64,000 bases of DNA from Protopterus annectens (GCF_019279795.1 NC_056743.1:1781699466-1781763465), one strand, 5' to 3'. Shown: positions 23,714 to 37,015, counted from the first letter of the stretch. The notes: generated by a model from the letters alone, not told the origin. A program made the numbers and translations.

Positions 23714-23914
23714 TTATGTAAGAATTTCCCATAGCACATAATGTTGAATAAAATCAAAAGCTTTACTTACATCACCTGCCATAATTTTAACTTGGTTATT
23801 TCTATATAAAACATCATCTATCAGTTTGTGAATAATTAATAGTAACTCTTGCTCTCTTTTTCCCTTCATACCATTTCTATTTCTATTTATTACTTTATTT
23901 ATTTTGTCTTCCAT
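23714..23914 (-). pseudogene. L1-like RT motif A fragment
   Basis: A 66-codon open piece with ELLLIIHKLIDDVLYRN and VKIMAGDVSKAFDFIQHYVL. The motif A Asp is kept. Part of the LINE at 22180-24700. Confidence 0.7.
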
Positions 23915-24961
23915 TCTTCTATGTAAATCTTCATAAACACTTTATAATCCGTATTATTCAAAACTATCGGTTTCTTATTTTGCATTTCATTTTTACAACC
24001 TTTCTTTCATATACATTTAATCATACATTACATAATTCTTTATATTGAAATCCTTTGTTAGCCATTCATTTAACATTAAAAAATATTATTTTTGTAATCT
24101 TGTCATATTTTTATACACCACATATTTTATTCCATCTGGACCAGCTGCTGATTCCAAATTTAATACCTTTAATACATTTTCTAGTTCATCTATCACACTA
24201 TTTTCCCATTTACTTGTTGTCTTCTACATTCAATCCATTATTATTTTGAATAATTTATCATTTAAATGATTATTTTATATAATTTTCTACTATTTCCGTA
24301 ATTTTGTTCTCCTTATTATGCATTCTTCCATCTGTATCCTTAACTTGACTCATTATACTTACTATTCTCGTTAATGACATTACTTAACTGTGGTACAATT
24401 TTTTTTTTTGGTCCCATGAAGTAAATATCTTTGCTTATACAATAAATGTTTTAGCTTAACTTTATTCAAATTATATAATTACTGTTCTTTAATAAAAATT
24501 CTTCTTCATTTTCTCCAGACTATCAAGTGTCTCATTACTTAACTTGTTATACTCATTTCTCCTTCCTTACTTACTGTTTTCCAGGTTGCATTGTATAAAA
24601 CATGTCTTATCAGTTTGTTTAAAACACAACTATCTTTCTGACCAATTTTTATAAAAGTCTTTCATCCCTACATGATTTTTCCATAATTGTAGTCTTTTAA
24701 TCCCTTTTCCTATTTTATATACTCATCCCCTGAGATGCAATAAACTCCATGTAGGCTTCACGCATAGGTTCATAGGTATTTACTAGGCTGATGACCACAA
24801 GGGCCTTCTTAAGCCTAGCCATGTGTCCCAAATCTCTGATGAGTTCTGATACCCTTGATAAGTGTGACCATGAGCCTGGGAGATGAACCATTTACAAGTT
24901 ACTTGTTTGCATAAGAGACATAGGTGCCAAACCAGGGATGAATTTCCGGTTTCCCATCCAA

Positions 24962-25669
24962 TCATCCAAGTTGCACTTGGATTAGGGAGGAACTCTGCTT
25001 CACATGGATGGGGAGCCTGTACCATAGATGGGGTAGTCTCTGGGATGCATGTCTATCTCTCCAGCAGGTCATATTTATATCACAGGCAAGGTTTAAGTCT
25101 TTAGAATGGGTAATTCTGGTACTATTTGTTTTGTGGACATGCAGGAGGTCCATCAGAGTGGAGTTTGGCAATGCCTTGTATGCCAGGCATAGAGCTCCCC
25201 TCAAAAGCCTGTAGGAGACAGAATACAAGGATATGGCCTTGAGGCAGTCTGCATAGGACATATTACTTATGCCCTGTATTCTTTTAGTGAGGAAACTTTG
25301 TGGACATTCCAGTTTTTGGATATGCCTGGTTAGGTACATATCAAAGGGGGCATTGTACTCAATGATAGGTCTGATGAATGCTGAATACAGTGGAAAAATG
25401 ACTTCCTTGGACTTAGATGCCATACCTTTGTTTATAAGTTGTGCAACATAGAATGATTTCCTCACCACTGTAGACACGTGATGATCAAAGGGTAAATTAC
25501 TATCTATGCATGTCCCTAAGTTCCTGACTACTGGGTCAACTCTAAGGGGTGTGTTGTCATTATGATAGTTACCAGGGATGGATGACTTCCTAAAGGATAC
25601 TATTATGTATTTCTTGGCATTCAGTTTTAGTCCATGACTCTGACACCAATTATTTGTCTGTGGCAGCAC
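24962..25669 (-). pseudogene. CR1 RT C-terminal fragment, 235 codons
   Basis: Covers NNWCQSHGLKLNAKKYIIV, LGTCIDSNLPFDHHVSTVV, FIRPIIEYNAPFDMYLTRH, LTKRIQGISNMSYADCL, LYSVSYRLLRGALCLAYKA and CWRDRHASQRLPHLW, colinear with the better copy at 53663-55033. The first Met is internal. Frame is lost near the C-terminus (residues after SSSLIQ), and FAND replaces FADD just upstream. Confidence 0.8.
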
Positions 25670-26127
25670 CTCCTAAAAAACATTTGTGTCAATGTGAGAT
25701 TCAATGACAGCTCCTAATTTGCAATCATTTGCAAATTTAGTTAGCCAGAGACCACTGACATTGGCCTTGACTTCTGAGAAGTAAATGCCAAAAAGGAGCG
25801 GTCCAAGGACTGATCCCTGATGGACTTCACTTGTGACTGGCCTCTTTCTAGAGGTGGACTCCTCAATTTTAACTTCCTAGGTCCTATCTGTGAGCCAGTT
25901 GGCTATCCACCAGGTGACATATGGGTTTGCACCTAACCTTTTGAGTTTGTCAACAATGCCTGAGGAGGGTATTGTGTCAAATGCCTTGGCCAGGTCGAGA
26001 TGGACAGTGTGAAAGATTTTGCCCTTATCCAATGCTTTGGTGACCTATTCAAAGAAGTCCATCAGCTTGAGTAGGCATAATCTGCCCTTTATGAAAACAA
26101 ACTGGGTTGGGCCCAGTGTCTAGAGGT

Positions 26128-26571
26128 TTACATCTCCATGATAATTTTTTCCATGGCTTTACATATAAGACTAGTGAGACTTATGGGTCTGTAGTTTTCA
26201 GGGTCTGTAGATGGCCCACTTTTGTCCAGAGGGATGACTGTTGCCTTTCTCCATTCATGAGGCATGAAGCCTGTTTGGAGACTACAGTTAAATAGTAGTT
26301 CCAGAGGCCCTGATAGGTTGTGTTTCATGCTATTTAGAAGGCATCCTGGGATATTGTCTGGGCCCATTGATGCAGTGTTCTTGGTCATAGAGAGACCATT
26401 AAGGACCTGTTCCCTAGTGATAGTAGGGGAAGTTATATTTGATGATATTTCCCGAGGGAAGGTTGAGGGGGAGAGAGGAGTAAAGTTGGAGCTGAATTTA
26501 TCAGCCAGGAGATTTGCTATATCTTCTGGTTCAGTATATATGGCTGCATTTAAAATGAGCTCTGCACACAA
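26128..26571 (-). pseudogene. CR1 RT N-terminal fragment, 147 codons
   Basis: Open piece with ADKFSSNFTPLSP, ASMGPDNIPGCLLNSMK, EWRKATVIPLDKSG and NYRPISLTSLICKAM. It ends in a frameshift before the FGFVKGR motif. Same element as 24962-25669. Confidence 0.8.
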
Positions 26572-26765
26572 TTGTGTATTGCCTTTGAGGTTTCAGACAT
26601 AGCTAAAGAATGCTTTGTAGATGTCCTTGGCCTGGGAGGCCAAACCTACTTCAAATTTGGCTTTGGTAGACGTTATTTGTCTTCTGAGTTGTTCAGTTTA
26701 ATGAGAGTGCTTTTATCCTGCTGGGTGCTGCACCTCCTAATTTTTGCCATGATTTTGCCATCTGC

Positions 26766-27026
26766 ACATGCCTATACAGAGTTTACATGTTTGCAAGATG
26801 GTGTACAGTACCACACCATGGATATTAATGAAGTGCAGCACCACATCATTGCTATTAAAGAAGTGTTGCATGCCTAAGTTAGGTTTTGGGGCTGGCAGCA
26901 CTGCTGCAGGCTAGGAGACCATGTAAGCAAACACAGATACAATTTTGTTGAAAGCAGAACACCTATGGTCACAGATTTGAGAGGACTGCCACAATGACCA
27001 CCAGGGCTTCACAGATAGCTGTGAAT
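26766..27026. other. No recognised feature
   Basis: Contains a short imperfect repeat around 26805-26860 (ACACCATGGATATTAATGAAG / ACATCATTGCTATTAAAGAAG); otherwise nothing recognised. Confidence 0.3.
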
Positions 27027-27919
27027 CATACCTCTCAACATCTAAGAGCAAGAAATCTGGACAATGCTATCAATAATGGGGGGACAAAGGGCCAAATATA
27101 GGGACACATTTGAAATATTGCTCTTATAAACTTAGCAGATTTACAGAATTACATGCTCTGCATTAGCATGAATTATCTGAAAGGTATGAAGTCTGAAGTT
27201 CAAATGTCTATCATTTTCTGACTTCAGCCCTCAATAATTTGCCAGTGATTTGCAGAACACCATAATTTTAGGAGAAAGGGACCAAAAATATGAGGCCAGC
27301 ATCTGAACATTATGCCCAAATCTGTACAGCTGATAGGTATGATGTGAATCTGTTAGTGCAACATATCTCCACAAAGGCCAACGTAATGTGGGGACAGTTA
27401 ATCAGAAATAGGGGCATATTTGTGATAGTTGTCACATAGACATGTGGTAGTGAAACTCAAACTACTTGTTCTGTCATCCTCTAAGAGCAACATATGTGGA
27501 CAAAGGCATACAGAATTGGGAGACAAAGGCTCAAAATAGGGACAGATTTTTAATATTGTACTTCCAAAATAATAAAATAAATAAATATTAAAATAAGTAG
27601 GTTGCACATTAGCATGAACTTTCTGAAGAGCATGACATTTGAAACCCAAATGTCAGCCTTCAGTTTTTGACTTCACTCCACAATGACATGGCTATGATTT
27701 GCCAGAAAACAAAAAATGCTATGAGGAAAATATCACAAATATGTGACAGAAACTGGACATTCTGCACAAGTCAGGACAGTTGACAAGTATGCCCTCAAAT
27801 GTATGTAATACTGAGTCACACAACTCCAGACATCCTTGCAGTGAAATGGTAGAAAGCCACAAATTTGATAAGAAAAACATCTGGACATCATGGGAATATC
27901 TGGACAGTTGAGAGGTATG
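27027..27919. mobile_element. Nonautonomous DNA element with CATACC termini
   Basis: Begins CATACCTCTCAAC (27027-27039) and ends with the exact inverse GTTGAGAGGTATG (27907-27919). Two weaker internal termini, GATAGGTATG near 27331 and GTTGACAAGTATG near 27780, split it into three related segments sharing phrases such as GCATTAGCATGAA, GAAGTCTGAA and ATTTGCCAG. A related single copy lies at 52110-52424. No transposase seen. Superfamily is uncertain; hAT is possible because the 52110 copy has an 8-bp imperfect flanking repeat. Confidence 0.65.
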
Positions 27920-28572
27920 AACGTAAAGTATATGGTTCAAACACAGTACAGGACAGTGTACCTTCAGTGCCGAGTATTGTGATATCCCATTCCTGCCATT
28001 CTGTACTGAAGCTGTGTTAATGATCTGTAAGAGGACATGGGACTGCCATGTAAAATGATCAACCCAGGGTAAGTGTGTGTATTGAATAGGGATACACAGA
28101 TGAATTGTAGGAATGAACACAGGGAAAGAGGACAGCTGAAATTCCCTCATGTACAGCAGAGGAGGGCATGTGAATGCAAGATGTTGTAGCAGCAACACCA
28201 AGCATGTATCTGTATGGTACAGTATGTTCTGTACAGTGAAATTGTGCTGTCTGTGACTGCCACACAAGGTACCATAACAATGGGAAGGACGTCTGTGTGA
28301 GATAAGTATCCTTACAAGAATAATGCAGAAGACATCTATCAGGGATCTGTCATACAATAGCTGTAGGGTACACAATGTGAAGCTGTGCAAACTGATATGC
28401 CTGAATATGAGTGTACTCACAGCAGAGGTCTACAGCAAGGTGGCTACAGGTAAAGGATCGTGGAAAACAGTACGAAAACCATTCACCATCATGGACAATA
28501 TCAGAATAATATCACCACTAATCCCATGCCCCTGACATAACATATGTGATGTGGAGTCATAAGAGATGAACC
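27920..28572. other. No recognised feature
   Basis: Long open stretches on the minus strand (e.g. 27719-28420) show no recognisable domain; the amino-acid mix (Cys, Leu, Ser, His-rich) suggests chance openness. Confidence 0.35.
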
Positions 28573-28580
28573 TACACACA

Positions 28581-28632
<52 letters not shown>

Positions 28633-28640
28633 CGCACACA
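28573..28640. repeat. CA microsatellite
   Basis: CA tract with one TA and one TGCG interruption. Confidence 0.95.
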
Positions 28641-28767
28641 CTTGAGCAACTATTGTGATACATCTGCACTCTGTGATGGAGACCATGCACACTGTCCTGG
28701 CACTGTAATATCTGTAGGAAGTGTTAGGAGGGACACTGCTATACCTGTATATGACAGTATGGCCAGT

Positions 28768-28990
28768 AGGCTCATAGGTTCATAGGTGTGCACTAAGCTA
28801 ATGGCCCTGGAGCCTTTATAAGCCTATCCCATAGAAGTGCCCTGGCATTGTGCCACCCAATGTTAGTTCCCAGTGCCTCTATCAAGTAGAGCCACTGGAG
28901 TGATCCCGGGAGTGAACTTTCTATTTCCCATCCACTCATCAACATTTCTATTGAAGAGGGTCAGTGAAGTGCTCTGCTTGACATGTGATC
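28768..28990 (-). mobile_element. CR1 3' tail fragment
   Basis: Nearly colinear with the 3' end of the copy at 4437: CATAGGTTCATAGGTGTG, CTAAGCTAATGGCCCTGG, then AGAGCCACTGGAGTGA and CATCCACTCATCAA. A dead-on-arrival insertion holding only the 3'UTR and the last codons. It belongs to the same subfamily as 4437-9350. Confidence 0.9.
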
Positions 28991-29192
28991 ATCTATTACC
29001 AACAATTCAAAAGATAGATCTCTTGTAGTTCATCTAGCTTCCCCTTTTTACAGTTCTTCATTATGACTTCAGCTAACAACAATGACCTCCCCTATTGCTC
29101 CCCTGTTCTATTGCCATAATTGAGTTCTCTTCCAAATGAGATGAAACAGTGGCAGTCAAACAGTTAATACAGGCTAGTTGCTATGCGTGCAT

Positions 29193-29194
<2 letters not shown>

Positions 29195-29239
<45 letters not shown>

Positions 29240-29276
29240 ATATATATATAGATATATATATCTTGATATATATATA

Positions 29277-29342
<66 letters not shown>
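29195..29342. repeat. TA microsatellite, ~148 bp
   Basis: Long TA tract with GA, CTTGATA and AATTA interruptions; open frames across it (Ile-Tyr runs) are artefacts. Confidence 0.95.
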
Positions 29343-29345
<3 letters not shown>

Positions 29346-29559
29346 CACAATTCACACAGTCAGAAATGATATACATGCTATTAATGTTGTCAAACAGCTA
29401 TGTATGTAGTGTGTGCATAAGCAGAACAGTTAGCACACATGCATCTGGTGTAAACACTTGATTTGTGTTTCACACCATCAAACAGTCATATATATTTTAC
29501 AGAAGATATACCTAGGTATGGCCAATAAGTTGTGTGACAGCACACTATGACAAAGGTGG

Positions 29560-30450
29560 TGCACTTCAGTTACACATCACTGGAAGATGTGTAGTGAGGT
29601 ACATGAATAAAAGTGCATTGTACACAGCTATTGGTGTGATGCAGGCTGGGAACCATGAAGGTATTATGGCCCCTGATGTACACATACCCAGTACTTGTGT
29701 TACATTCAAGGGAGTAGTTAGCATAGTGACCACATGCTGGTGGATGTACCACTTCCCATCTACCTCAGGACATGGGTCAAATACTTTTGCTATGATTATA
29801 GGATGTGATACCCACATTATACTTGGGTGGTGTGTTTGTTTCCTGATTCAATAAATCCCTCCATGTTTCTTGTCAATGCAGGTATTGTCATGGCTGTGGC
29901 AGCAGTTTTTAGTATGTCTTAATACTGTCTGCATTATCCTGATATCTCTGTTAAAGTCAATGATTGCCCACAATCTGTAGTCTTCCAGACAGCTGTTTTG
30001 ACACAGCATGTGTATGTCATCTGTGATGTCCATCACTTAACTAATTTGCAGGAAAGGGCCTAGCGCACACCCATGATGTACTGACCTGATCACTGGACCT
30101 GAGATAAAGGTCATGTCACACATTTCAACATAGTAAGATGCTACACATGTCATACACCGGTCTACCCATTTGGTGATATTACTGTTTCTGGCCACATGAC
30201 AGCATTGATTCAATAGCACAATGTGGATTTGTGTCACATGTCTTGACCTGGTAAAGTTCCACAAGATGATACTGTTGTCATCATGCATGTCCTTAATGAC
30301 CTGTTTGAGGGCAACTATCAGATGTAATGGACTTGATGTACTATTAACAAATCACACAGGTTTATTACACACACCTGGAATATTACTATTATACATGTAG
30401 AAGAGGTCCATGATGACACGTTAGTCTACCTCATAATTGAGGAGAGTCCA
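29560..30450 (-). mobile_element. CR1-like LINE fragment (RT)
   Basis: Decayed minus-strand RT. Near 30400-30310 FVNSTSSPLHLIVALKQVIK corresponds to FVKGRSYLLNLINFFETVTK of the 53663 copy. Near 30180-30050 TKWVDRCMTC and HHGCALGPFL correspond to the TRWVANWL and PQGSVLGPLL blocks. Near 29630-29580 NALLFMYLTTHL corresponds to NAPFGMYITRHL. The middle portion is shortened. It stands head to head with the plus-strand CR1 fragment at 30600. Confidence 0.6.
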
Positions 30451-30599
30451 GATTTCTCTATACATGCATGCATCTTGTGCTGTCCCCCTAACTCAGGCAG
30501 ATGCATGTTGATGTATGTCCTTGTATGGCAACATAGGCCATGTGGAGGGTGTGCTGAACTGTGTATTCAACCATATCAGGAAGGTGTATGTGCTGAGTC

Positions 30600-31510
30600 A
30601 TGCCATGGGTGATCTGTGATGTTGTCACAGCCCATTCATTCCATGTGATAGGCCTGGATGTAGGTAAGACAATGCATACTGCCTATCGTGATCTAGCCTA
30701 GGGTTTTGACACAATCTCCCATGCAGGAATCAGTGAGCAAACCTCCAAGCTGGGGATTAAGCCTTATGACAGTTGATGGGTAACCAATTGGCTCACTGAC
30801 AGAACACATCATGTAAAAGTCGATGAATCAACCTGTACCACTAGAGCTGTCACCATTGGCAAACACCAGGGGTCTGTGCTTGCCCTTCACTGTTTGAACT
30901 CTATTTCTCTACATTCCAGGCTAAAGTATGTGCCCTTTGGCTTAAAAGGTTTGCTGATTCTACCATATTGTGTGCAATCAGTTAGTCCACCAATGGTGAA
31001 AACATAGTACAGGAGCAGCTAACACACAAAACTGAATGGTGATAAAGGCATACGATCTACAAATAAATGAAGAACTTTGATTTTCTAATGTTGCCCATCT
31101 GAAAAGTGGAATTCCATGTTAACCACAGCATTGACAACAGTCCAGCAATGCAGTAACCCAGTGATGCAAGTGGTGGGAACACATGTAGATAGCAACGTGA
31201 ACTTTGACCACCAAGTGTCCACACTGCTATTGAAACCCTGTGTTGTGCACATCATAACTCAAGCCATCATATTGAGATCTTAGGATTGTACGATAGCACA
31301 GTAGTCAAACCTCATAACAACACTAATGGAATATAATGGTCTCTTTTTCATGTACCTAACCAGACACATGTAGCATCTGGAAAGGCAACAGGACTTTCTC
31401 AGCAAGATAACACAGTGCCTACAAACCATGCCATGATGTCTGTGGATAGATTAAAAGCCATGTCAGTGTAATCTTTATTGTATAGGATAAGGTGACATCT
31501 GCCTGGCCTC
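30600..31510 (+). mobile_element. CR1-like LINE fragment (RT), plus strand
   Basis: Decayed RT: TAYRDLA-stop-GFDTISHAGI (motif A), VTNWLTDRTHHVKV, KHQGSVLALHC (motif B, G and P lost), WLKRFADSTILCAI (FADD reads FADS) near 30950, MEYNGLFFMYLTRHM near 31325 and ERQQDFLSK. Both ends are truncated; the right end runs into the CA-containing satellite array at 31560. Confidence 0.65.
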
Positions 31511-31559
31511 CTGGCTAGTCTCTTCCCTGGTGGGAGTACTGCATATCCAAAAATCTAAT

Positions 31560-33170
<1,611 letters not shown>

Positions 33171-33189
33171 GATTGAGAGGCCTGCATAG

Positions 33190-34650
33190 GCATATAGCTT
33201 TATAGGTTCATATGAGGCCACTAGCCTAATAGCACTAGTGTGTGTAGAAGCTTAGCTTTGTAAAAACAAAAATACCCATATTGAGCATAGTTGGTCATTT
33301 TGAGCAGAGTGATTTTGTGAGCAGCACCATCTGGCCCTGTACATGATGGACATAGGTGCCAGGCCAGAGGTGACTTTACAATCACCCAACCAGTACTCAA
33401 GGTTGTGCCTGAACAGGGTCATTGAGGAGCACTGCTTCGCATGCAGTGGTAGTTTATTACAAAGGAGTGTGAATCATTGTGGGATATATCTGTCTCTGCA
33501 GTATGTTCTGTTTATGTCACAGGCTAGGTTGAGAACCCAGGAGCAAATTATTTTTCTCCCATTTGAATTGCAGATGTCCATCATTTCCAGAAGGGCAATT
33601 TTTGAGACTGCTCTGAAGGGCAGGCATAGGTCACCTCTGAGCAGCCTACATGATACCAAGTACAGTGACAGGTATGTCAGTTTTTCCATGCATGTCATGT
33701 TAAGAGGCCTGGGATTCTCCCAGGCACAGCTCTGTGTTTTCTCCAATTGCTGCAACTGGCTGGTGAAATACAGACAGATGTGAGCATTGTACTCCATTAT
33801 TATTGCCATGATAAGGGTAGAGTACAGCAGAGGTATGACTACCTTGGTCTTGAATTAGATGTCTATATGTATGATGTGCACAATGCATATTGTGTGTCAC
33901 CACCATGGCCATATAGTAATGAAAGTGTAGATTGCTATTAACATGTTCCCAAGTCTCACAAAACTGTGTTTAAGCTTAGGGGGGTACTATGTATATCATA
34001 ATTAGCAAGCATACATCATTAATGAAGGGGACAATGAGTAATTGTATGCTTTAAGGTTCAGTCCATGAGTTTGGCATCAATAATTTGTCTGTGTCAACCC
34101 CTTCTGTAATATGTTATCATCCTTGGAGGACTCCATATGAGTGTGTCCAGTTAACAGGCATCTGCAAACTTGGTAAACCACAGGTCATCTACTGTTGCCT
34201 GTGATTCAGGGGTGTATTTTCCAAACAGTTGAAGGCCCAGCACTAATCCTTGTGATATTCCACTGGTGAGTGGGCTAATGGAAGAGGTGCAGTCCCCAAC
34301 TTTGATAGTGCGTGTTCTGCTGTTGAGGTAGTTGGCTTTCTATCTAGGACTGTATGGCCTAATTCCCAGATGGGAGATCTTCACTATGACATGAATGGGG
34401 GATAGTGTCAAAGGACATGGATAACTTAACATAGGAGTTATGTCCTGTTATCCCTTATCCAGGTCTTTAGGATCCATATCCAAGAAGTCCAAAAGGGTCA
34501 ACAAGCAAGATCTACCCTTCACAAAACCAAAATGGATACAGTCAAGTGTGCTGAACATCACCTATGTCCCTGTGAATATGGTCCATGCTGATTCCTGCAC
34601 TAACTTTGCAGATAAGGCTTTTTAGGCATGTGGGTCAGTAGTTGTAATTC
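33190..34650 (-). mobile_element. CR1-like LINE, 5' truncated and decayed
   Basis: The 3' end at 33190 has a worn octamer (ATAGGTTCATA) and AGCCTAATAGCAC. 33809-33474 keeps a 111-codon piece with MEYNAHICLYFTSQLQQLEK, LVSCRLLRGDLCLPFRA and ACDINRTYCRDRY. Near 34190 the FADD box reads FADA, and near 34500 GRSCLL- and DMDPKD-type fragments of the RT N-part are read. The 5' end is near 34650. Confidence 0.75.
33474..33809 (-). pseudogene. CR1 RT C-terminal fragment, 111 codons
   Basis: Colinear with residues ~295-400 of the 456-codon copy at 53663: EYNAHICLYFTSQLQQLE, LTYLSLYLVSCRLLRGDLC, NLACDINRTYCRDRYIPQ. Part of the element at 33190-34650; inactive. Confidence 0.75.
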
Positions 34651-35047
34651 TGCATGCCACTAGACTGATGTGCATTGCATGCCACACAACATTTGATATT
34701 ACATTTTGTAGTGTAGTTGATATATGTGTGTGTAAAAGGTGCAGAAACCCCAGGGTTACAGTACTTCAGAGGGGGCAAACAGATTTATGCAATGTAAATA
34801 TGTGACATAGTGTTAGATATAGCCCTCAGTTTGTAATAATCCTACATGTAATTTTATGTCATACACAGGAAATGGAAAGTAAAAAGCAGTAAAACTGCAT
34901 AATTTAGACATTTCCATAGTGTAACGAGCAGCGGGTTTGAGCGACAGTTAGCAAAGTGCATATGCATGCAGGATACACATTTGCACATAGCTAAGCAGTG
35001 AACAAACACAAGTTGCATTTCTAAAGCCTGACAGTATTGGGTTTATG
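34651..35047. other. No recognised feature
   Basis: AT-rich; nothing recognised. Confidence 0.35.
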
Positions 35048-35682
35048 AAATACACCTTCTACTTAACTGACTCTGTGGCAACACATGTTACTACATTGAT
35101 ATATTCCTTTTTTGGCCCAAATGGTACTGGGTTTGTAGACAGGCATATCTAATACTTTAAAATACTTTTTTATTACAGAGTGATAATGCAATGACATCAA
35201 TCCCATCCAAAGCACAGTGCCATCACTCACTGTTGTTGCACACCACTGGGCAAACATGGAGCTGAAAAAGTGAAGGGATCCATTGTTTTTTTCTGCTACT
35301 TATGGGTGTTGTGTGTGATTCTTTTTATTGACCAGATTAAACATGTAAAATGGGGTAGATAGGAAAGTGATAAAATGGGGAGACAAGCAGGGGGAAGAAC
35401 AAAGTCTGACTGTTAGTATTGAATCTCTGGAACACACCTGCTACTTAGCTGAGTCTGTGGAAGCACATGTTAATGTAGTTAATGCAGTGGTACATTTCTC
35501 TTTGGGGCCAGATAGTACTGGGTTTGGATACAGCTGTATGTAATACTTTTAACTACTTTAGCATTACCACTGCTGTGCATTGGGTTGTGATGCACACCAT
35601 CAAGCAATAATGCATTAACGAAAAGAAATGAGGGTGATAGGACAATGGTGAAATGGGGAGCAAACAGGGGTAAGAACAAAAG
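35048..35682. repeat. Two diverged tandem copies, ~385 bp period
   Basis: 35048-35402 and 35433-35682 share, in order, CTACTTA(A/G)CTGA, CACATGTTA, GTACTGGGTTTG, TAATACTTT, GCACACCA and AAATGGGGAG followed by CAGGGG. The second copy is shorter. Nature unknown; possibly part of a larger transposon. Confidence 0.6.
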
Positions 35683-36731
35683 GAAAGCAATTCAGGAATG
35701 TGCAGGAGGGAGGTAGGAAAGAAATGTAGCTTTCATTTATTCAACATTAAAAATTGATAATATATGCAGAAGTTTAGCTGAATTTGGACTCTTACCTCCA
35801 GAGGGGTGACCACAACATAATTGTGTTGCATAGTCAATTGTACCGAATCAAGTGTGTGAAGAAGACATGTGTGCAAAATGGAGAGCTATGTATGGGATGA
35901 TTTTTTTTTTTTGTGGGACAGGTGTCCATTTTTTTTTTTTTTTGAAGAGATAGAGACAGAGAGGAATGCTGGGGAAAGGACATAGGAATGTCTGGGTGAG
36001 GTAAGTTGGGTAGGTGAGGAAGCAATTGCAGACAGACAAGATAAAAAGGGCAACAGACAGGGATGGTTATGGACACAAAAGGTTGGGGGACACCATGATT
36101 GGGGTGAGTGTGGGGGCAACACGAACCCATGGTCATCAGGCTTGGTGACAGTGAGAATCAAATTCTCACACACTGGACTGTCATCACAGTTATCTCACTC
36201 CTCCAATGGCTGGAGTGCCTGATTTCTGCATCTCCTCCTCCTCATATTTCATAAAATGAGGAAGACCAGCCTCTCCATCTGGATGGGATATGTACCAATA
36301 GTGCAGTGTGTGTCCCTTATAATTCAGTTCAGGTGACAAAATCACTCTTTTTGCCACTGCTCTCGGAGGGCATCACTGGGCCAGCCTCCAAGGCAGGACT
36401 ACTTGAGGGGGCAGGTAATCTAGGGGCAGCAGATACAGTGCTGCTAGGTTGGCTCCCAGACATGCTGGGCAATGGTGCTGGAGCTGGTGGGGGGGGGGCA
36501 AGCAGATCCTGCGGGGCAGGCCTACCCTGCTGTGGTGTGAAACATTTAGTGATGTGGTATACATGGATGACATGGATAGAATTTGATGACACATAAAAAA
36601 CAAAAAACAAAAAATAAATAAAAATAAAATAAGAGAAAATAAGAGGTGGGGTCAGAGAAAAAAAGAGATAATATTAGTACCTTTATATGTGACATACAAT
36701 GCTTTGATACAATTAAGTGACTCTATTATCT
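35683..36731. other. Unassigned; Pro/Ala-rich ORF on the minus strand
   Basis: Holds T-rich runs at 35902-35912 and 35931-35943 and a GC-rich patch at 36365-36535. A 93-codon minus ORF at 36329-36610 has low-complexity APPPPAPAPLPS and PAPSSSPALEAG. To its right, 37390-37178 on the minus strand is weakly reminiscent of Myb/SANT-like accessory proteins of Harbinger transposons, but no diagnostic tryptophan pattern is clear. No function assigned. Confidence 0.2.
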
Positions 36732-36803
36732 TAACTTTTACTTTTAAGACTACCAACTCCTAACAGATAACTTTTACTTTTAAGACTACCAACTCCTAAC
36801 AGA
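36732..36803. repeat. Perfect 36-bp tandem duplication
   Basis: 36732-36767 and 36768-36803 are identical (beginning TAACTTTTACTTTTAAGAC). Recent slippage or unequal exchange. Confidence 0.95.
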
Positions 36804-37015
36804 TGCACACTATACAACAAATTGCAGTAAGTACTTCTTGACATGTGCATATATTGCACACATGCGTGTTCCAGTTATACAGATTACACTTTACAGCATG
36901 GTATGCATGCCACTATATAGAGCTTTTACTTTAAATCTTTAAATTACACATAATTGAAGAATTAACAGTATTGTATAGTTTCAAAGTGTGGTCTTTGAAC
37001 CCACAACTTCTGACT
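36804..37015. other. No recognised feature
   Basis: Short AT-rich spacer; nothing recognised. Confidence 0.3.

Larger units (their letters stand above)
22180..24700 (-). mobile_element. AT-rich L1/Tx1-like LINE remnant
   Basis: Minus-strand LINE in strikingly AT-rich sequence. Near 24160 SAAGPDGIKYVVYK matches the pre-RT PGPDG motif. At 23800-23715 VKIMAGDVSKAFDFIQH is RT motif A. Near 23620-23570 GNRQGCPLSSIMFVLVMN is motif B in the RQGCPLSP form typical of L1/Tx1. Near 23400 SYANDIIIIAA is the YADD box with the first Asp replaced by Asn. Near 23300 GLHINKEKSQGL follows. At 22975-22790 EEEGLDLINP matches the post-RT GGLGLxNP block. Microsatellites at 23437-23552 interrupt it. Many stops; inactive. 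Confidence 0.75.
24757..26765 (-). mobile_element. CR1-like LINE, 5' truncated
   Basis: The second CR1 copy. The 3' tail at 24757 has the CATAGGTTCATAGG octamer. 25669-24962 holds a 235-codon open piece. 26571-26128 holds SMTKNTASMGPDNIPGCLL, FMPHEWRKATVIPLDK and NYRPISLTSLICKAMEKIIM. RT motif B is near 25800; the FADD box at about 25735 reads FAND (first Asp lost). The 5' end lies in the linker before RT, so the endonuclease is absent. It differs at many positions from the copies at 4437 and 53570, suggesting another subfamily or greater age. Confidence 0.85.

Noticed and set aside
27719-28420. 233-codon minus ORF with many hydrophobic residues, perhaps a membrane protein
   Set aside because: No recognisable family; Cys/His/Ser-rich chance-like composition; it begins within the CATACC element and overlaps other openings.
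36306-36610. Overlapping Gly/Ala/Pro-rich ORFs on both strands, possibly a structural protein
   Set aside because: Low-complexity GC-rich patch read in both directions; no signal peptide, domain or neighbouring exon.
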